64,000 bases of DNA, taken from contig NZ_CP017241.1 in NCBI RefSeq assembly GCF_001908375.1, positions 1,925,001-1,989,000 on the forward strand, read 5' to 3'. Shown here one piece after another: positions 18,492 to 29,636 of the stretch. This DNA comes from Rhizobium etli 8C-3 (lineage in GTDB: Bacteria; Pseudomonadota; Alphaproteobacteria; Rhizobiales; Rhizobiaceae). Numbering within the stretch: position 1 is the stretch's first letter; each line of letters starts with the position of its first letter. A model generated the notes under the pieces. The model made no database searches. It was not told the origin of the DNA and saw nothing but the letters and a program-made list of their open reading frames with translations. Made by a program: the position numbers and the translations under genes.

Positions 18492-21416
18492 CTATTCCGC
18501 CGCCACAAACGTCTTCTTCACCGGCCGGCGCTCCAGCAGTTCCTTCAGGAACTGCCCTGTATAGGACCGCGGTTCCTTGACGATCGCCTCGGGCGTGCCG
18601 GTCGCAACGATCTCGCCGCCGCCGTCGCCGCCTTCCGGGCCGAAATCGAGCACCCAGTCGGCCGTCTTGATGACCTCCAGATTATGCTCGATCACCACGA
18701 CCGAATTGCCCTGGTTCACCAGCTCGTGCAGCATTTCAAGCAGCTTGGCGACGTCATGGAAGTGCAGGCCGGTCGTCGGCTCGTCGAGGATGTAGAGAGT
18801 CCGGCCCGTCGAGCGTTTCGACAGTTCCTTGGCCAGCTTGACGCGCTGGGCTTCGCCACCTGAAAGCGTGTTTGCCTGCTGGCCGACCTTGATATAGCCG
18901 AGTCCGACATCAAATAGCGACTGCAGCTTGTCGCGAACCGCCGGCACGGCGCTGAAGAACTCCACACCTTCCTCGACCGTCATATCGAGCACGTCCGAAA
19001 TCGACTTGCCCTTGAAGGTCACGTCCAGCGTTTCACGATTGTAGCGCTTGCCATGGCAGACATCGCAGGTGACGTAGACGTCAGGCAGGAAGTGCATTTC
19101 AATCTTGATGACGCCGTCCCCCTGGCAAGCCTCACAGCGCCCGCCTTTGACGTTGAAGGAGAACCGACCCGGCTGGTAGCCACGTGCTTTGGCTTCCGGC
19201 AGACCGGCGAACCAATCGCGGATTGGCGTAAACGCGCCGGTGTACGTTGCCGGGTTCGAACGCGGCGTACGCCCGATCGGCGATTGGTCGATGTCGATTA
19301 CCTTGTCGATGTGCTCGAAGCCATCGATGCGGTCATGATCGGCCGGAATTTCGCGCGCGCCCATTACGCGACGTGCGGCCGATTTGTAGAGCGTCTCCAC
19401 TAGGAAGGTAGATTTGCCACCCCCCGAAACCCCCGTCACCGCCGTGAAAACGCCCAGTGGGATGGAGGCGGTGATGTTCTTCAGATTGTTGCCTCGCGCG
19501 CCCACCACCTTGATCTCTCGACCTTTTTTCGGCTTGCGCCGCTCGTCGGGCACCGGCACGCCGAGTTCGCCAGACAGATACTTGCCGGTCAACGATCTGG
19601 GGTTCGCCATGATGTCCTGCGGCGTGCCGTGCGCAACGATCTGACCGCCATGCACACCGGCTGCCGGACCGATGTCGACCACGTCGTCGGCCGTCAGGAT
19701 GGCATCCTCGTCATGCTCGACGACGATGACCGTATTGCCGATATCGCGCAGGTGCTTCAGCGTGTCGAGCAACCGGGCATTATCACGTTGGTGCAGTCCG
19801 ATCGACGGCTCGTCGAGAACGTAGAGCACGCCCGTCAGGCCTGAGCCGATCTGCGAGGCAAGTCGAATGCGCTGGCTTTCGCCGCCCGACAATGTGCCGG
19901 AATTCCGCGACAGGCTGAGATAGTCGAGGCCGACGTCGTTGAGGAAGCGCAGGCGGTCGCGGATTTCCTTCAGGATGCGGACTGCGATCTCATTCTGCTT
20001 GGCAGAGAAGGTCGCGGGAAGCGCCTCGAACCAGTCGCGTGCCACACGGATCGACATATCGGTGACCTGGCCGATATGCAGCTTGTTGATCTTCACTGCC
20101 AGCGTTTCCGGCTTCAGGCGAAAGCCGTTGCAGGCGGGGCAGGGGGCCGCGGACATGAATCGCTCGATCTCTTCGCGCGCCCAGGCCGAATCGGTTTCCT
20201 TCCAGCGGCGTTCGAGATTGGTGATGATGCCTTCGAAGCTCTTATGCGTGGTGTAGGAGCGTGCGCCGTCGGCATAGTGGAACTCGATCTTCTCGTCCGT
20301 GCCGTTCAAGATGACGTCCTGCGCTTTTTCGGACAAATCGCTCCAGCGGTTTCCGAGCTTGAATCCGTAATGTTTGCCGAGTGCTTCCAGCGTCTGATTG
20401 TAGTAAGGGGAACTCGACTTTGCCCACGGTGCGATGGCGCCATCGCGCAGCGTTCGCTCCGCTTCGGGTATGATCAGCGCCGCGTCGATCTTTTGCTGTG
20501 CGCCAAGGCCGTCACAGGTCGGGCAGGCGCCGGCCGGATTGTTGAACGAGAAGAGCCGCGGCTCGATCTCCGGAATTGTGAAACCGGAAACGGGGCAGGC
20601 GAATTTTTCTGAGAACAGCACGCGCTCATGCGTCTCGTTGAGCGACTTGTTGGCCGACCCACCCGCAGATGTTTCCTCCGGGGGCAGCGGCTTGTCGGCA
20701 AACTCGGCGATGGCAAGCCCTTCGGCGAGCTTCAGCGAGGTTTCGAAGCTGTCGGCAAGCCTGGACGCCATGTCGGGACGCACGACGATGCGATCCACGA
20801 CGACGTCGATGTCATGCTTGTATTTCTTGTCGAGCACCGGCGCATCGGCGATCTCGTAGAACTGGCCGTCGACCTTGACGCGCTGGAAGCCCTTTTTCAT
20901 GAGCTCTGCCAGTTCCTTCTTGTATTCGCCCTTACGGCCGCGCACGATCGGCGCCAGAATATAAAGACGCGTGCCTTCCTCGAATTCGAGCACACGGTCG
21001 ACCATCTGGCTTACAGTCTGGCTCTCGATCGGCAGGCCGGTTGCCGGCGAATAGGGGACGCCGACGCGCGCAAAGAGCAGGCGCATGTAGTCATAGATTT
21101 CGGTGACTGTGCCGACCGTCGAGCGAGGATTGCGCGAAGTCGTCTTCTGCTCGATCGAAATGGCCGGCGACAAGCCGTCGATCTGATCGACATCCGGCTT
21201 CTGCATCATCTCGAGGAACTGGCGGGCGTAGGCCGAAAGGCTTTCGACATAACGGCGCTGGCCTTCCGCATAGATCGTGTCGAAGGCGAGCGAGGACTTG
21301 CCGGACCCGGAAAGGCCGGTCATGACGATGAGTTTGTTGCGCGGCAGGTCGAGGTCGATACCCTTGAGGTTATGCTCGCGCGCGCCGCGGATGGAAATCG
21401 TCTTGAGTTCACTCAT
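18492..21416 (-). CDS. uvrA: UvrABC excinuclease subunit A
   Basis: Damage-recognition ATPase of nucleotide excision repair. 974 residues, normal length. Two ABC modules are visible: Walker A GLSGSGKS near residue 35 with its signature in [17 protein letters not shown], and a second Walker A GVSGGGKS with [15 protein letters not shown]; zinc-finger cysteines are seen as CPACNGF and CEACQGDG...CDVCHGKRY. It is divergent from ssb, and a GAAC-N7-GAAC SOS box lies in the shared 250-base intergenic region, so both are probably LexA controlled. mfd, which recruits UvrA, is also in the window. Confidence 0.98.
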   Translation of the reverse strand: MSELKTISIRGAREHNLKGIDLDLPRNKLIVMTGLSGSGKSSLAFDTIYAEGQRRYVESLSAYARQFLEMMQKPDVDQIDGLSPAISIEQKTTSRNPRSTVGTVTEIYDYMRLLFARVGVPYSPATGLPIESQTVSQMVDRVLEFEEGTRLYILAPIVRGRKGEYKKELAELMKKGFQRVKVDGQFYEIADAPVLDKKYKHDIDVVVDRIVVRPDMASRLADSFETSLKLAEGLAIAEFADKPLPPEETSAGGSANKSLNETHERVLFSEKFACPVSGFTIPEIEPRLFSFNNPAGACPTCDGLGAQQKIDAALIIPEAERTLRDGAIAPWAKSSSPYYNQTLEALGKHYGFKLGNRWSDLSEKAQDVILNGTDEKIEFHYADGARSYTTHKSFEGIITNLERRWKETDSAWAREEIERFMSAAPCPACNGFRLKPETLAVKINKLHIGQVTDMSIRVARDWFEALPATFSAKQNEIAVRILKEIRDRLRFLNDVGLDYLSLSRNSGTLSGGESQRIRLASQIGSGLTGVLYVLDEPSIGLHQRDNARLLDTLKHLRDIGNTVIVVEHDEDAILTADDVVDIGPAAGVHGGQIVAHGTPQDIMANPRSLTGKYLSGELGVPVPDERRKPKKGREIKVVGARGNNLKNITASIPLGVFTAVTGVSGGGKSTFLVETLYKSAARRVMGAREIPADHDRIDGFEHIDKVIDIDQSPIGRTPRSNPATYTGAFTPIRDWFAGLPEAKARGYQPGRFSFNVKGGRCEACQGDGVIKIEMHFLPDVYVTCDVCHGKRYNRETLDVTFKGKSISDVLDMTVEEGVEFFSAVPAVRDKLQSLFDVGLGYIKVGQQANTLSGGEAQRVKLAKELSKRSTGRTLYILDEPTTGLHFHDVAKLLEMLHELVNQGNSVVVIEHNLEVIKTADWVLDFGPEGGDGGGEIVATGTPEAIVKEPRSYTGQFLKELLERRPVKKTFVAAE

Positions 21417-21539
21417 CGTAATTTTGCTTCTGTGCTGGAGTAAGCCCCTTATTTAGTGATGCCGCCGGGCGAGTCGAGGCTGAATATCCATCTGTTGCGA
21501 GGTTTTCGATTCTGTTGACAGGATCATAAGCATTAACTA

Positions 21540-21554
21540 GAACAAATAAAGAAC
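21540..21554. promoter_or_regulatory. SOS (LexA) box shared by uvrA and ssb
   Basis: The sequence GAACAAATAAAGAAC is a perfect GAAC-N7-GAAC direct repeat, the LexA site known for Rhizobium and other alphaproteobacteria. It sits 124 bases before the uvrA start and 113 before the ssb start, within the divergent promoter region. Confidence 0.85.
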
Positions 21555-21666
21555 AAATTTCTTTGTGGATGAACGGGCGATGGACGCGCATGCCCGGGGC
21601 TCTATAGTTTAAGGTAGAGCGATTGTTTCAAGCGCCGCCGGGCAGGGCGGCAGTAAGGTGAGAAGT

Positions 21667-22182
21667 ATGGCTGGCAGCGTGAACAAGGTAATCCTGATCG
21701 GAAACGTAGGTGCAGACCCCGAAATCCGCAGGACGCAGGATGGCCGCCCGATTGCCAATCTTCGCATCGCGACGTCCGAGACGTGGCGTGACCGCAATTC
21801 AGGGGAGCGCCGCGAAAAGACCGAGTGGCACACCGTCGTCGTTTTCAACGAAGGTCTTTGCAAGGTTGTCGAGCAATATGTGAAGAAGGGCGCCAAGCTC
21901 TATATCGAAGGCCAGCTCCAGACCCGCAAATGGCAGGACCAGAGCGGCAACGACCGCTATTCTACGGAGGTTGTGCTGCAGGGGTTCAATTCGACGCTGA
22001 CGATGCTCGACGGCCGCGGCGAAGGCGGCGGCGCGAGCCCCGGCGGCGGACGCAGCAGCAACGACTTCGGTGGTGGCGGCAATTACGGAGACGATTACGG
22101 CGCTCCGTCGCAGCCGTCTGGTCGAAGCAGCGGTGGCGGCGGGAATTTCTCGCGCGATCTCGATGACGACATCCCGTTCTGA
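21667..22182 (+). CDS. ssb: Single-stranded DNA-binding protein
   Basis: 171-residue SSB that coats single-stranded DNA in replication, repair and recombination. OB fold at residues 1-112 ([39 protein letters not shown]), then a flexible Gly/Ser-rich linker and the acidic C-terminal tip DLDDDIPF that binds partner proteins. The start MAGSVNKV at 21667 is preferred over a codon three residues upstream because AAGGTGAG lies at better spacing. Divergent from uvrA; a hairpin with T-run follows. Confidence 0.97.
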   Translation: MAGSVNKVILIGNVGADPEIRRTQDGRPIANLRIATSETWRDRNSGERREKTEWHTVVVFNEGLCKVVEQYVKKGAKLYIEGQLQTRKWQDQSGNDRYSTEVVLQGFNSTLTMLDGRGEGGGASPGGGRSSNDFGGGGNYGDDYGAPSQPSGRSSGGGGNFSRDLDDDIPF

Positions 22183-22216
22183 CAGGATGGAGTGTTCCTC
22201 GTATTGATAAACCATA

Positions 22217-22261
22217 GCGCCGCGAGCCGTTGTTTCAAAAACGAATTCGCGGTGCTTTTTA
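22217..22261 (+). terminator. Probable ssb terminator
   Basis: GCGCCGCGA (22217-22225) pairs with TCGCGGTGC (22247-22255), eight of nine positions matching, and is followed by five T. The loop is long (21 bases), which lowers confidence. The rest of the 22183-22495 interval shows no gene; it ends in AGGAGG before the cupin gene. Confidence 0.5.
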
Positions 22262-22495
22262 TCACCTGGGTTCGTTACGACGACTTGTCGGCAATGCGCG
22301 CGCAGGTTTATCGGACAACCGCCTCTCACTTGCGCCAAGTTGCCAAGTGGATCATAGTTTGAGCCGTGAGATTGGCGGTGAATAGGCGGTGGTTGCGGCT
22401 CACAACCCGCCCGATCGAAAGCTGACACCCGCGGTTCATCCCAACCGCCGCCCAACCACAATCGGGGACAGGTCGCATCGATAGGAGGAGCAACC

Positions 22496-23113
22496 ATGAC
22501 TCCGCGATTCCTCAGCGCGCGCTGTATCGGCGTGCTTATGTTCTCACTGTGTGCTTTCGGGCTGATGACGTCAGCATCGATGCCGGCAGAAAACAAGTTC
22601 GTCGTCGAGCCGGTGGTTGAGAAAAAGGTGAAGGAACTGCCTTCCGGACAGTTGTACTGGCGGCTGGAGAACTTCCCAACACTGACGCAGGCTGAGGGCG
22701 CTGCGGGTCCGACCTCGCTGGCGGCGGACGTCGCAGGCAAGGTGTGGCTGTTCACGCTTGGACAGAAGGATGGCTCTACGCCCGGCGGAACCAAGGTCGT
22801 CGAGATCGGACCCATCCCGCCGATCAGCGCAAGCGAGTATTTGCTGCGCGTCAACCGCGGCGGTGGAGCGCCCGGCGTCAAGTCGGCGATCCATACGCAT
22901 CCGGGATCGGAGGTCTTCTACGTGCTAGCGGGCAAGGTCGGCCAGAGAACACCCCACGGGGTGAGCTATGCCGAGGCCGGCACGACCATGATCGGACACG
23001 GGGCCGATACGCCGATGCAGGTGTTCAGCGCCGGCACAGCCGCTCTAGATCAGTTGGCCATCTTCGTGGTGGACGCCGATCGGCCGTTCTCGTCGCCTGC
23101 CAGCCTCGACTGA
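22496..23113 (+). CDS. Exported cupin-domain protein
   Basis: A 205-residue protein with a signal peptide or N-terminal anchor (about residues 8-28) and a single cupin_2 domain near residues 110-195. The metal-binding motif is visible as IHTHPGSEVFYVLAGKV followed by a glycine-rich second half (GTTMIGHGADTP). Substrate is unknown; exported cupins of this kind are often annotated only as cupin. The start at 22496 has an excellent AGGAGG seven bases before. It lies alone between the ssb terminator and a gene-free stretch before chrA. Confidence 0.75.
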   Translation: MTPRFLSARCIGVLMFSLCAFGLMTSASMPAENKFVVEPVVEKKVKELPSGQLYWRLENFPTLTQAEGAAGPTSLAADVAGKVWLFTLGQKDGSTPGGTKVVEIGPIPPISASEYLLRVNRGGGAPGVKSAIHTHPGSEVFYVLAGKVGQRTPHGVSYAEAGTTMIGHGADTPMQVFSAGTAALDQLAIFVVDADRPFSSPASLD

Positions 23114-23441
23114 GGCTTTGTTTCGCGAGACACGCATGTATGGTTCAAACTAAGGCGGCAAGACTCCAGAAGCTTGGATTTCGCCGATGCTCAATCATGG
23201 TCGCGCTCGATGAGATTTAGGGAGTGGAAATCGGTCCGGCAACTTGCCTAAGGGGCCTACTTGCGCCAGTGAAGAATGACTCCGCATGGTTGGTGCCGGC
23301 GCTGTCGTGACTGTGGGCCGCCTGGTGGCTCATCCGCTTGACGTCGAGGCGCTCCACATGAAGAAGCACCTCCTTAAGGACCGCTGCTTGTCAGCGGCGG
23401 ATTCTGCACAGAAGCATTCGGCGCGAACGATGTTTTAGTGG
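23114..23441. other. Intergenic stretch with no recognised gene
   Basis: 328 bases between the cupin gene and the end of chrA. A small hairpin (CCGCTG at 23381-23386 with CAGCGG at 23392-23397) could be a weak terminator for chrA on the minus strand, but no T-run follows. No open frame here resembles a known protein. Confidence 0.4.
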
Positions 23442-24857
23442 TTACGGCGCCATTGCGCCGGAACCTGTTAGAATGGTCCACGCAACGCCGATTGCAGCGC
23501 AAATCGCCAGCGTTATAATCACCGAAAGCTTGAGGTGAAAGATCGCCAAGGCGGCGAGGGCCGTTAGTAACAGCGACGGCCAGATGAGCGAAGCTGGAAC
23601 CGGGAGATCAATTGAAACCGGTCCCCATGAGGCGGTGTGCACATCGGCAAAAAGCACATGGACGCCGAACCAGATCGCAAGGTTCAGGATCACGCCGACG
23701 ACGGCTGCCGTGATGGCTGACATCGCTCCTGTCAGCGCAGCCTCGCCACGCAGCCTTTCGACAAACGGCGCTCCGAGGAAAATCCAGAGGAAGCTCGGAA
23801 TGAAGGTCACCCAAGTCGTCAGGACCGCGGCAAGTGTGGTAGCGAGCATTGGTTCCAGCGATCCGGGGTTCCGATAGGCGGCCATGAAGCCGACGAACTG
23901 GACGACGCTGATCAACGGTCCCGGGGTTGTCTCGGCCATACCCAGGCCATCCAGCATTTCCCCCGGCTTCAGCCATCCGAAATGCTGGACCGCTTCTTGA
24001 GCGACATAGGCAAGGACAGCGTAAGCGCCGCCGCACGTCACGACAGCCATTTGGCTGAAGAACAACCCGACCTGCGAAAAGACACTGCTGGACCCCATCG
24101 TCACCAGTAATAATGCGACTGGCAGGAGCCACGCAGCCGCAAGACTGCCGGACAACCGCAGCGACCAGGCGAGGTTCGGCCGGGCATGGAGCGGTGTATC
24201 TTCTCCGAGGATGGAATCCCGATCTTCGAGGATTTGGCCCGAACCGCTTTTGTGTCCGCCGCCCACCTCGAACAAGGCAGAACCCACGCGCCCGCCGAGG
24301 AAGCCAACAATCCCTGCTGCGACGATGATCAGCGGGAACGGGACGTGGAGGAAGAAGATCGCTATGAAGGCGGCGGTGGCGATGGCTATCATCACGTTGT
24401 GTTTGAGGGCTCGGCTTCCGATCCTAAACACCGCGTGCAGCACGACCGCCAGCACCGCCGCCTTCAAGCCGAAGAACAGGCCGGCGACAAGGCTCACGTT
24501 CCCGTAGGCGGCATAGACGTAGCTCAGCCCAAGGATGGAGATGAAGCCTGGTAGCACGAACAAAGCTCCGGCGATCAGGCCGCCGATCGTCCTGTTGAGC
24601 AGCCAGCCGATATAGATCGCCAACTGATGGGCCTCTGGCCCCGGAAGCAGCATGCAGTAATTGAGCGCATCCAGGAAGCGACGTTCGCCGATCCATCGTT
24701 TCTCATCGACAACGATGCGGTGCATGACGGCGATCTGTCCCGCCGGTCCGCCGAAGCTGAGCGCCGCAACCCGTGCCCACACTTTCGCCGCCTCACCAAG
24801 TGGGACGATATTGCCGCTCTGCCGGTCGTTCCGTTCCACATCCACTATTTCGGCCAC
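23442..24857 (-). CDS. chrA: Chromate transporter ChrA
   Basis: Inner-membrane chromate efflux protein of the long-chain CHR family, 471 residues. Two homologous CHR domains are visible, each opening with the family pattern: ALSFGGPAGQIAVMHR (residue about 27) and, in the second half, FSQMAVVTCGGAYAVLAYV; many hydrophobic segments occur throughout. I place the start at a GTG at 24857, five bases from the stop of the upstream gene and with GAGGAGG before it; the longer open frame overlaps the upstream gene and is not CHR-like. It forms an operon with the rhodanese-ChrB gene. Confidence 0.93.
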   Translation of the reverse strand: MAEIVDVERNDRQSGNIVPLGEAAKVWARVAALSFGGPAGQIAVMHRIVVDEKRWIGERRFLDALNYCMLLPGPEAHQLAIYIGWLLNRTIGGLIAGALFVLPGFISILGLSYVYAAYGNVSLVAGLFFGLKAAVLAVVLHAVFRIGSRALKHNVMIAIATAAFIAIFFLHVPFPLIIVAAGIVGFLGGRVGSALFEVGGGHKSGSGQILEDRDSILGEDTPLHARPNLAWSLRLSGSLAAAWLLPVALLLVTMGSSSVFSQVGLFFSQMAVVTCGGAYAVLAYVAQEAVQHFGWLKPGEMLDGLGMAETTPGPLISVVQFVGFMAAYRNPGSLEPMLATTLAAVLTTWVTFIPSFLWIFLGAPFVERLRGEAALTGAMSAITAAVVGVILNLAIWFGVHVLFADVHTASWGPVSIDLPVPASLIWPSLLLTALAALAIFHLKLSVIITLAICAAIGVAWTILTGSGAMAP

Positions 24858-24861
24858 ATCA

Positions 24862-25674
24862 CTACGCCCTCCTCGGGTTGGGCCAATTATGGGTTTCGTC
24901 GGTGGCGTCGCGGCACCATCGGTAAAACGCATCATAGAGCGTGAGACCGGCATCGAGCTGCTGCAGGTCATCTGTGAACATCCGCGAAAGCCCGAGCGAG
25001 GCGGCGAGCAGACCGGCAGCTTCTGGCGCGAGATCGAGCCTTGCCGTATCAGCGCCGCGAACAATGATGGCGAGATGCTGCAATGGTTTGGAAGTGAGAT
25101 TGAATTCCTCGATCATCACATCGAAGGTGCAGCGCTCGCCGCGATGGCTCCAGAAAACGTCTTCGATGTCGAAAGGCGTCGCGCCGAAACGGTCAGCGAC
25201 GGCGGGCACTTCCGATGCGGGAACGAAAAGGAACACGGCATTGGGATCCACGAAACGTTTGATCAGCCAGGGGCAGGCGATCCGGTCGATCTTGGGACGG
25301 GCCCGCGTCACCCAGACCGTACGGCCTTGCGGGTCGCACGCCGGCAGCTTGACATAGGGCACTGCCTGGCCGCCGGCCTGCAGCCACGCCTCGAATCCTC
25401 CCTCGAGAACTTCCGCGCTCTTTCGCAAATGGCGAAGATAGGCGGCCACGCCATGACTGAGCTTTTGCCCCCTCTGGCACACGATGACCGCCGAGCCAGC
25501 AACCTCGCGGCTCCATTCGCTGACATCAGTGTGGCTGCGTCGGATCGACCCCGGGACGAGCCGTGGGTCGGCTGCAAAATCCTCTGCCGTGCGGACGTCG
25601 ATGATAATTGGCGCATTCGGCGTTCCGATAATGCGGTTGAGCTTGTCGGATGAAATTTCCAGAAATGACGGCAT
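24862..25674 (-). CDS. Rhodanese / ChrB-type chromate resistance fusion protein
   Basis: A 270-residue two-domain protein. Residues 1-105 form a rhodanese domain with the active-site loop CQRGQKLS (Cys66); residues about 110-270 match the ChrB C-terminal (chromate resistance) domain, with VWVTRARPKIDRIACPWLI, RFGATPFDIEDVFWSH and a helical tail. ChrB proteins assist or regulate ChrA; the rhodanese part suggests a sulfur or redox role. There is no signal peptide. Start ATG at 25674 has CGGAGG upstream. The stop is 4 bases from the chrA start, a tight operon. It carries no visible metal-responsive promoter. Confidence 0.88.
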   Translation of the reverse strand: MPSFLEISSDKLNRIIGTPNAPIIIDVRTAEDFAADPRLVPGSIRRSHTDVSEWSREVAGSAVIVCQRGQKLSHGVAAYLRHLRKSAEVLEGGFEAWLQAGGQAVPYVKLPACDPQGRTVWVTRARPKIDRIACPWLIKRFVDPNAVFLFVPASEVPAVADRFGATPFDIEDVFWSHRGERCTFDVMIEEFNLTSKPLQHLAIIVRGADTARLDLAPEAAGLLAASLGLSRMFTDDLQQLDAGLTLYDAFYRWCRDATDETHNWPNPRRA

Positions 25675-25816
25675 GACGCGTCCTCCGTTGTGCGGGTTAT
25701 GGACGCGATACTTCAGCTGTCGCCTCGTGGGGTGATCGCGACCCCAGACCCAATCATGTGCTGCAGGCCTGCGGGAAGTCAAGCGCTGTTGGTGTGCCTT
25801 ACGGCAGCGCACCTTT

Positions 25817-26449
25817 TCAACTGACGGCCATCGCCGCCTTCATGCCGTCAACGACGAACTGTACTGCAAGTGCTGCCAGGATGACGCCGAGCAGGCGGGT
25901 GAGGATCGCCCGGCCGGTCACGCCGAGAAAGCGGTCGAGGCGGTCGGCGATGAGCAACGCCGCCAGCATCAAGCCAAGATTGCCGGCAATGACGATGAGA
26001 AGCTGTGCCCGCTCGACAGAGGTCGGCAGCGAACCCGCAAGCAGGATTGTCGCCGAGATTGCGCCCGGACCGGCAATGAGAGGAAGGGCGAGCGGAAAGA
26101 CCGCGACATTCTGGATGTGATCCTTGGTGATCGCCACTTCGCTGGTCTTTTCCTTGCGGTCCTGCCGTCTCTCGAACACCATTTCGAAGGCGATCCAGAA
26201 AAGCAGCAGACCGCCGGCGATGCGGAAGGCGCCGATGGAAATACCGAGCACGCCGAGCACGCTTGCGCCGAAGAGCGCAAAGACGGCGAGGATGGTGAAA
26301 GCGATGACGGAGCTGCGCAGCGCCACCTGCTTGCGCTGGCTGCGGCTCATCCCGCTGGTCAGTCCCAGAAAGATCGGCACAAGTCCGGGAGGATCGATCG
26401 TGACGAGCAGCGTCGTGAAAGCATTGATCAACTGGTCGGCGCTTGCCAT
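25817..26449 (-). CDS. MarC family integral membrane protein
   Basis: A 210-residue six-helix membrane protein of the MarC (UPF0056) family; despite its name, no antibiotic-resistance role is established. Hydrophobic segments are evenly spaced, with the family blocks VTIDPPGLVPIFLGLT near the N-terminus and PLALPLIAGPGAISATILL in the middle. Start ATG at 26449 follows GGAGAGAT at close spacing. It is divergent from gyrA across about 225 bases that must hold both promoters. Confidence 0.88.
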   Translation of the reverse strand: MASADQLINAFTTLLVTIDPPGLVPIFLGLTSGMSRSQRKQVALRSSVIAFTILAVFALFGASVLGVLGISIGAFRIAGGLLLFWIAFEMVFERRQDRKEKTSEVAITKDHIQNVAVFPLALPLIAGPGAISATILLAGSLPTSVERAQLLIVIAGNLGLMLAALLIADRLDRFLGVTGRAILTRLLGVILAALAVQFVVDGMKAAMAVS

Positions 26450-26674
26450 TATCTCTCCGGAACGCCATATGAAGGCTCGATTATTCGCGATTGTGAAGCG
26501 AGGTTTTCCATTTGGCAAATGACGGGCGGCGGGCCGGCGCTAAAAGCGGTCGAAATCGCTTGATTGCCGCCCTTCCGCCGCAAAGTCTGTTCAAAACCAC
26601 GCCTCAAATTGGCGCCGGGCAAGCCTTTCGGCTATAAATCTTTCAGTGATTCTACAAAGAGATCGTGATCTGTT

Positions 26675-29461
26675 TTGACTGAACAAACACCCCCAGGTGG
26701 CGGGAAGCTCCCGCCAGGCATCGAGCCCATCTCCATCATGGAGGAAATGCAGCGGTCCTATCTCGATTACGCGATGAGCGTCATCGTCAGCCGCGCGCTT
26801 CCGGACGTGCGCGACGGCCTCAAGCCCGTGCACCGGCGCATCCTCTATGGGATGTCCGAGCTCGGCATCGACTGGAACAAGAAGTACGTCAAATGCGCCC
26901 GCGTCACCGGTGACGTGATGGGTAAATACCATCCGCACGGCAATGCCGCGATCTATGACGCGCTCGCCCGTATGGCGCAGGATTGGTCACTCCGCCTGCC
27001 GCTGATCGACGGCCAGGGCAACTTCGGCTCCGTCGACGGCGACCCGCCGGCGGCCGAACGTTACACGGAATGCCGTCTGCAAAGGGCGGCCCATTCCCTG
27101 CTTGACGACCTCGACAAGGAAACCGTCGACTTCCGCGACAACTACGACGGCACGCTCTCCGAGCCCGTCGTGGTGCCGGCGAAATTCCCGAACCTTTTGG
27201 TCAACGGGGCAGGCGGCATTGCCGTCGGTATGGCGACCAATATTCCGCCTCACAACCTGACCGAAGTCATCAATGGCTGCATTGCGCTTATCGATGATCC
27301 GGCGATCGAACTGCCGGAGCTCATGCAGATCATACCCGGTCCGGATTTTCCGACTGGTGCAAAAATCCTTGGCCGCGCGGGCATCCGCTCGGCTTATGAG
27401 ACCGGCCGCGGCTCCGTGATCATGCGCGGCGTTGCCGCGATCGAGCCGATGCGTGGCGACCGCGAGCAGATCATCATCACCGAGATCCCGTATCAGGTGA
27501 ACAAGGCGACGATGATCGAGAAGATGGCCGAGCTGGTGCGCGAAAAGCGCATCGAGGGCATCTCCGACCTCCGCGACGAATCTGACCGCCAGGGCTATCG
27601 CGTCGTCATCGAGCTAAAACGCGATGCCAATGCCGAAGTCATCCTGAACCAGCTTTATCGCTACACGCCGCTGCAGACCTCCTTCGGCTGCAACATGGTG
27701 GCGCTGAACGGCGGCAAGCCGGAACAGATGAACCTGCTCGATATGCTCCGCGCTTTCGTCTTCTTCCGCGAGGAGGTCGTTAGCCGGAGAACGAAATTCC
27801 TGCTTCGCAAGGCGCGCGAACGTGCGCATGTCTTGGTGGGTCTCGCGATTGCGGTCGCCAATATCGATGAAGTGATCCGCGTCATCCGCCAGGCGCCCGA
27901 TCCGCAGTCCGCGCGCGAAGAGCTGATGACGCGCCGCTGGCCTGCGGAAGACGTTGAAAGCCTGATCCGCCTCATCGACGATCCGCGCCACCGTATCAAT
28001 GAGGATATGACCTACAACCTCTCGGAAGAGCAGGCGCGGGCAATTCTCGAACTCCGTCTTGCCCGCCTGACAGCGCTCGGCCGAGATGAAATCGGCGACG
28101 AACTCAATAAGATTGGCGACGAGATCAAGGATTATCTCGATATCCTGTCGTCCCGTGTCCGCATCCAGACCATCGTCAAAGACGAGCTGACATCGGTTCG
28201 CGACGAATTCGGCACGCCGCGTCGCACCGAGATCGTCGACGGCGGCCTCGAAATGGACGACGAGGATCTTATTGCCCGCGAGGATATGGTCGTGACCGTT
28301 TCCCACCTCGGCTATATCAAGCGCGTGCCGCTGACGACCTATCGCGCGCAGCGCCGCGGTGGCAAGGGCCGTTCCGGGATGACGACGCGCGACGAGGATT
28401 TTGTTAGCCGGCTATTTGTCGTGAACACGCACACACCGGTCCTCTTCTTCTCCTCGCGGGGCATCGTCTACAAGGAAAAGGTCTGGCGCCTACCGATCGG
28501 CACCCCGACCTCCCGGGGCAAGGCGCTGATCAACATGCTGCCGCTCGCACCTGGCGAACGCATCACCACGATCCTGCCGTTGCCGGAGGATGAGGAGAGC
28601 TGGGAAAGCCTCGACGTGATGTTCTCCACGACACGGGGTACGGTTCGCCGCAACAAGCTGTCAGATTTCGTCCAGGTGAACCGCAACGGTAAGATCGCCA
28701 TGAAGCTCGAGGAGGAGGGCGACGAAATCCTCTCCGTCGAGACCTGCACCGAACATGACGACGTTCTGTTGACGACGGCGCTAGGCCAGTGCATCCGCTT
28801 CCAGGTCGATGATGTCCGAGTCTTTGCGGGCCGCAATTCCATCGGCGTGCGCGGCATCAACCTCGGAAACGGCGACCGCATCATCTCGATGACCATTGTC
28901 GGCCATGTCGATGCCGAACCGTGGGAGCGTGCTGCCTACCTCAAGCGTTCCGCTGTCGAACGCCGCGCCACGGGCGTCGACGAGGAGGATATCGCCCTGG
29001 TCGGCGAGGAAGTCACGGAAGAGGGACTGCTGACAGACGAGCGCTACGAAGAACTGAAGGCACGCGAACAATTCGTGCTGACAGTGTCGCAGAAGGGCTT
29101 CGGCAAGCGGTCGTCCTCCTACGACTTCCGCATCTCAGGCCGCGGTGGTAAGGGCATTCGCGCCACCGATACCTCCAAGACGAGCGAGATCGGAGAGCTC
29201 GTCGCCGCATTCCCGGTCGATGAAGGCGACCAGATCATGTTGGTCTCCGATGGTGGGCAGCTGATCCGCGTCCCGGTCGGCGGCATCCGCATCGCCAGCC
29301 GCGCAACCAAGGGGGTAACGATCTTCTCGACCGCTAAGGATGAAAAGGTCGTCTCCGTCGAACGCATCAGCGAGCCGGAAGATGACGGCGAGGAGGTTGG
29401 CGAGATCGTCAACGAAACGCCGATCGAAAGCGGCGAGGCGCCATCAGCAGCGGAAGATTAA
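26675..29461 (+). CDS. gyrA: DNA gyrase subunit A
   Basis: Breakage-reunion subunit of gyrase, 928 residues. Visible: winged-helix/tower region with the catalytic tyrosine in AAERYTECR, and the C-terminal pinwheel with the GyrA box QRRGGKG (near residue 560) and repeated blades (SVERISEPE). The start appears to be a TTG (TTGACTGAACAA), giving [17 protein letters not shown] as in rhizobial GyrA; its ribosome site is weak. The quinolone region reads [10 protein letters not shown], so the position equal to E. coli Ser83 is Ala91 and Asp87 is kept as Asp95. A strong terminator follows 25 bases after the stop. Confidence 0.97.
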   Translation: MTEQTPPGGGKLPPGIEPISIMEEMQRSYLDYAMSVIVSRALPDVRDGLKPVHRRILYGMSELGIDWNKKYVKCARVTGDVMGKYHPHGNAAIYDALARMAQDWSLRLPLIDGQGNFGSVDGDPPAAERYTECRLQRAAHSLLDDLDKETVDFRDNYDGTLSEPVVVPAKFPNLLVNGAGGIAVGMATNIPPHNLTEVINGCIALIDDPAIELPELMQIIPGPDFPTGAKILGRAGIRSAYETGRGSVIMRGVAAIEPMRGDREQIIITEIPYQVNKATMIEKMAELVREKRIEGISDLRDESDRQGYRVVIELKRDANAEVILNQLYRYTPLQTSFGCNMVALNGGKPEQMNLLDMLRAFVFFREEVVSRRTKFLLRKARERAHVLVGLAIAVANIDEVIRVIRQAPDPQSAREELMTRRWPAEDVESLIRLIDDPRHRINEDMTYNLSEEQARAILELRLARLTALGRDEIGDELNKIGDEIKDYLDILSSRVRIQTIVKDELTSVRDEFGTPRRTEIVDGGLEMDDEDLIAREDMVVTVSHLGYIKRVPLTTYRAQRRGGKGRSGMTTRDEDFVSRLFVVNTHTPVLFFSSRGIVYKEKVWRLPIGTPTSRGKALINMLPLAPGERITTILPLPEDEESWESLDVMFSTTRGTVRRNKLSDFVQVNRNGKIAMKLEEEGDEILSVETCTEHDDVLLTTALGQCIRFQVDDVRVFAGRNSIGVRGINLGNGDRIISMTIVGHVDAEPWERAAYLKRSAVERRATGVDEEDIALVGEEVTEEGLLTDERYEELKAREQFVLTVSQKGFGKRSSSYDFRISGRGGKGIRATDTSKTSEIGELVAAFPVDEGDQIMLVSDGGQLIRVPVGGIRIASRATKGVTIFSTAKDEKVVSVERISEPEDDGEEVGEIVNETPIESGEAPSAAED

Positions 29462-29485
29462 TACAATCAGTCTTTGGTTGAGAAC

Positions 29486-29512
29486 CGGGCGGCCTCTGCC
29501 GCCCGTTTTTTT
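29486..29512 (+). terminator. gyrA terminator
   Basis: CGGGCGGC and GCCGCCCG form a perfect eight-pair stem with a CTCT loop, followed by seven T. Confidence 0.9.
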
Positions 29513-29550
29513 GCGCTTATCCGCCCCGCCGGCCGGAAATCATGCAACGA

Positions 29551-29584
29551 AAAAGCCGGACGCGGGGACGGCGTCCGGCTTTTT
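29551..29584. terminator. Second, bidirectional terminator
   Basis: AAAAGCCGGACGC (29551-29563) pairs perfectly with GCGTCCGGCTTTT (29571-29583) around seven bases. A on the left and T on the right allow stopping of gyrA read-through and of the minus-strand small genes. Confidence 0.85.
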
Positions 29585-29636
29585 GAATGGCCCCTGGCGC
29601 TGGAGGGGAAGGCGCCCAAGGGCAGGGGAACTCAAC

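Noticed and set aside
24661..25653. 330-codon frame antisense to chrA/chrB
   Set aside because: Shadow of two well-supported genes; no ribosome site or family.
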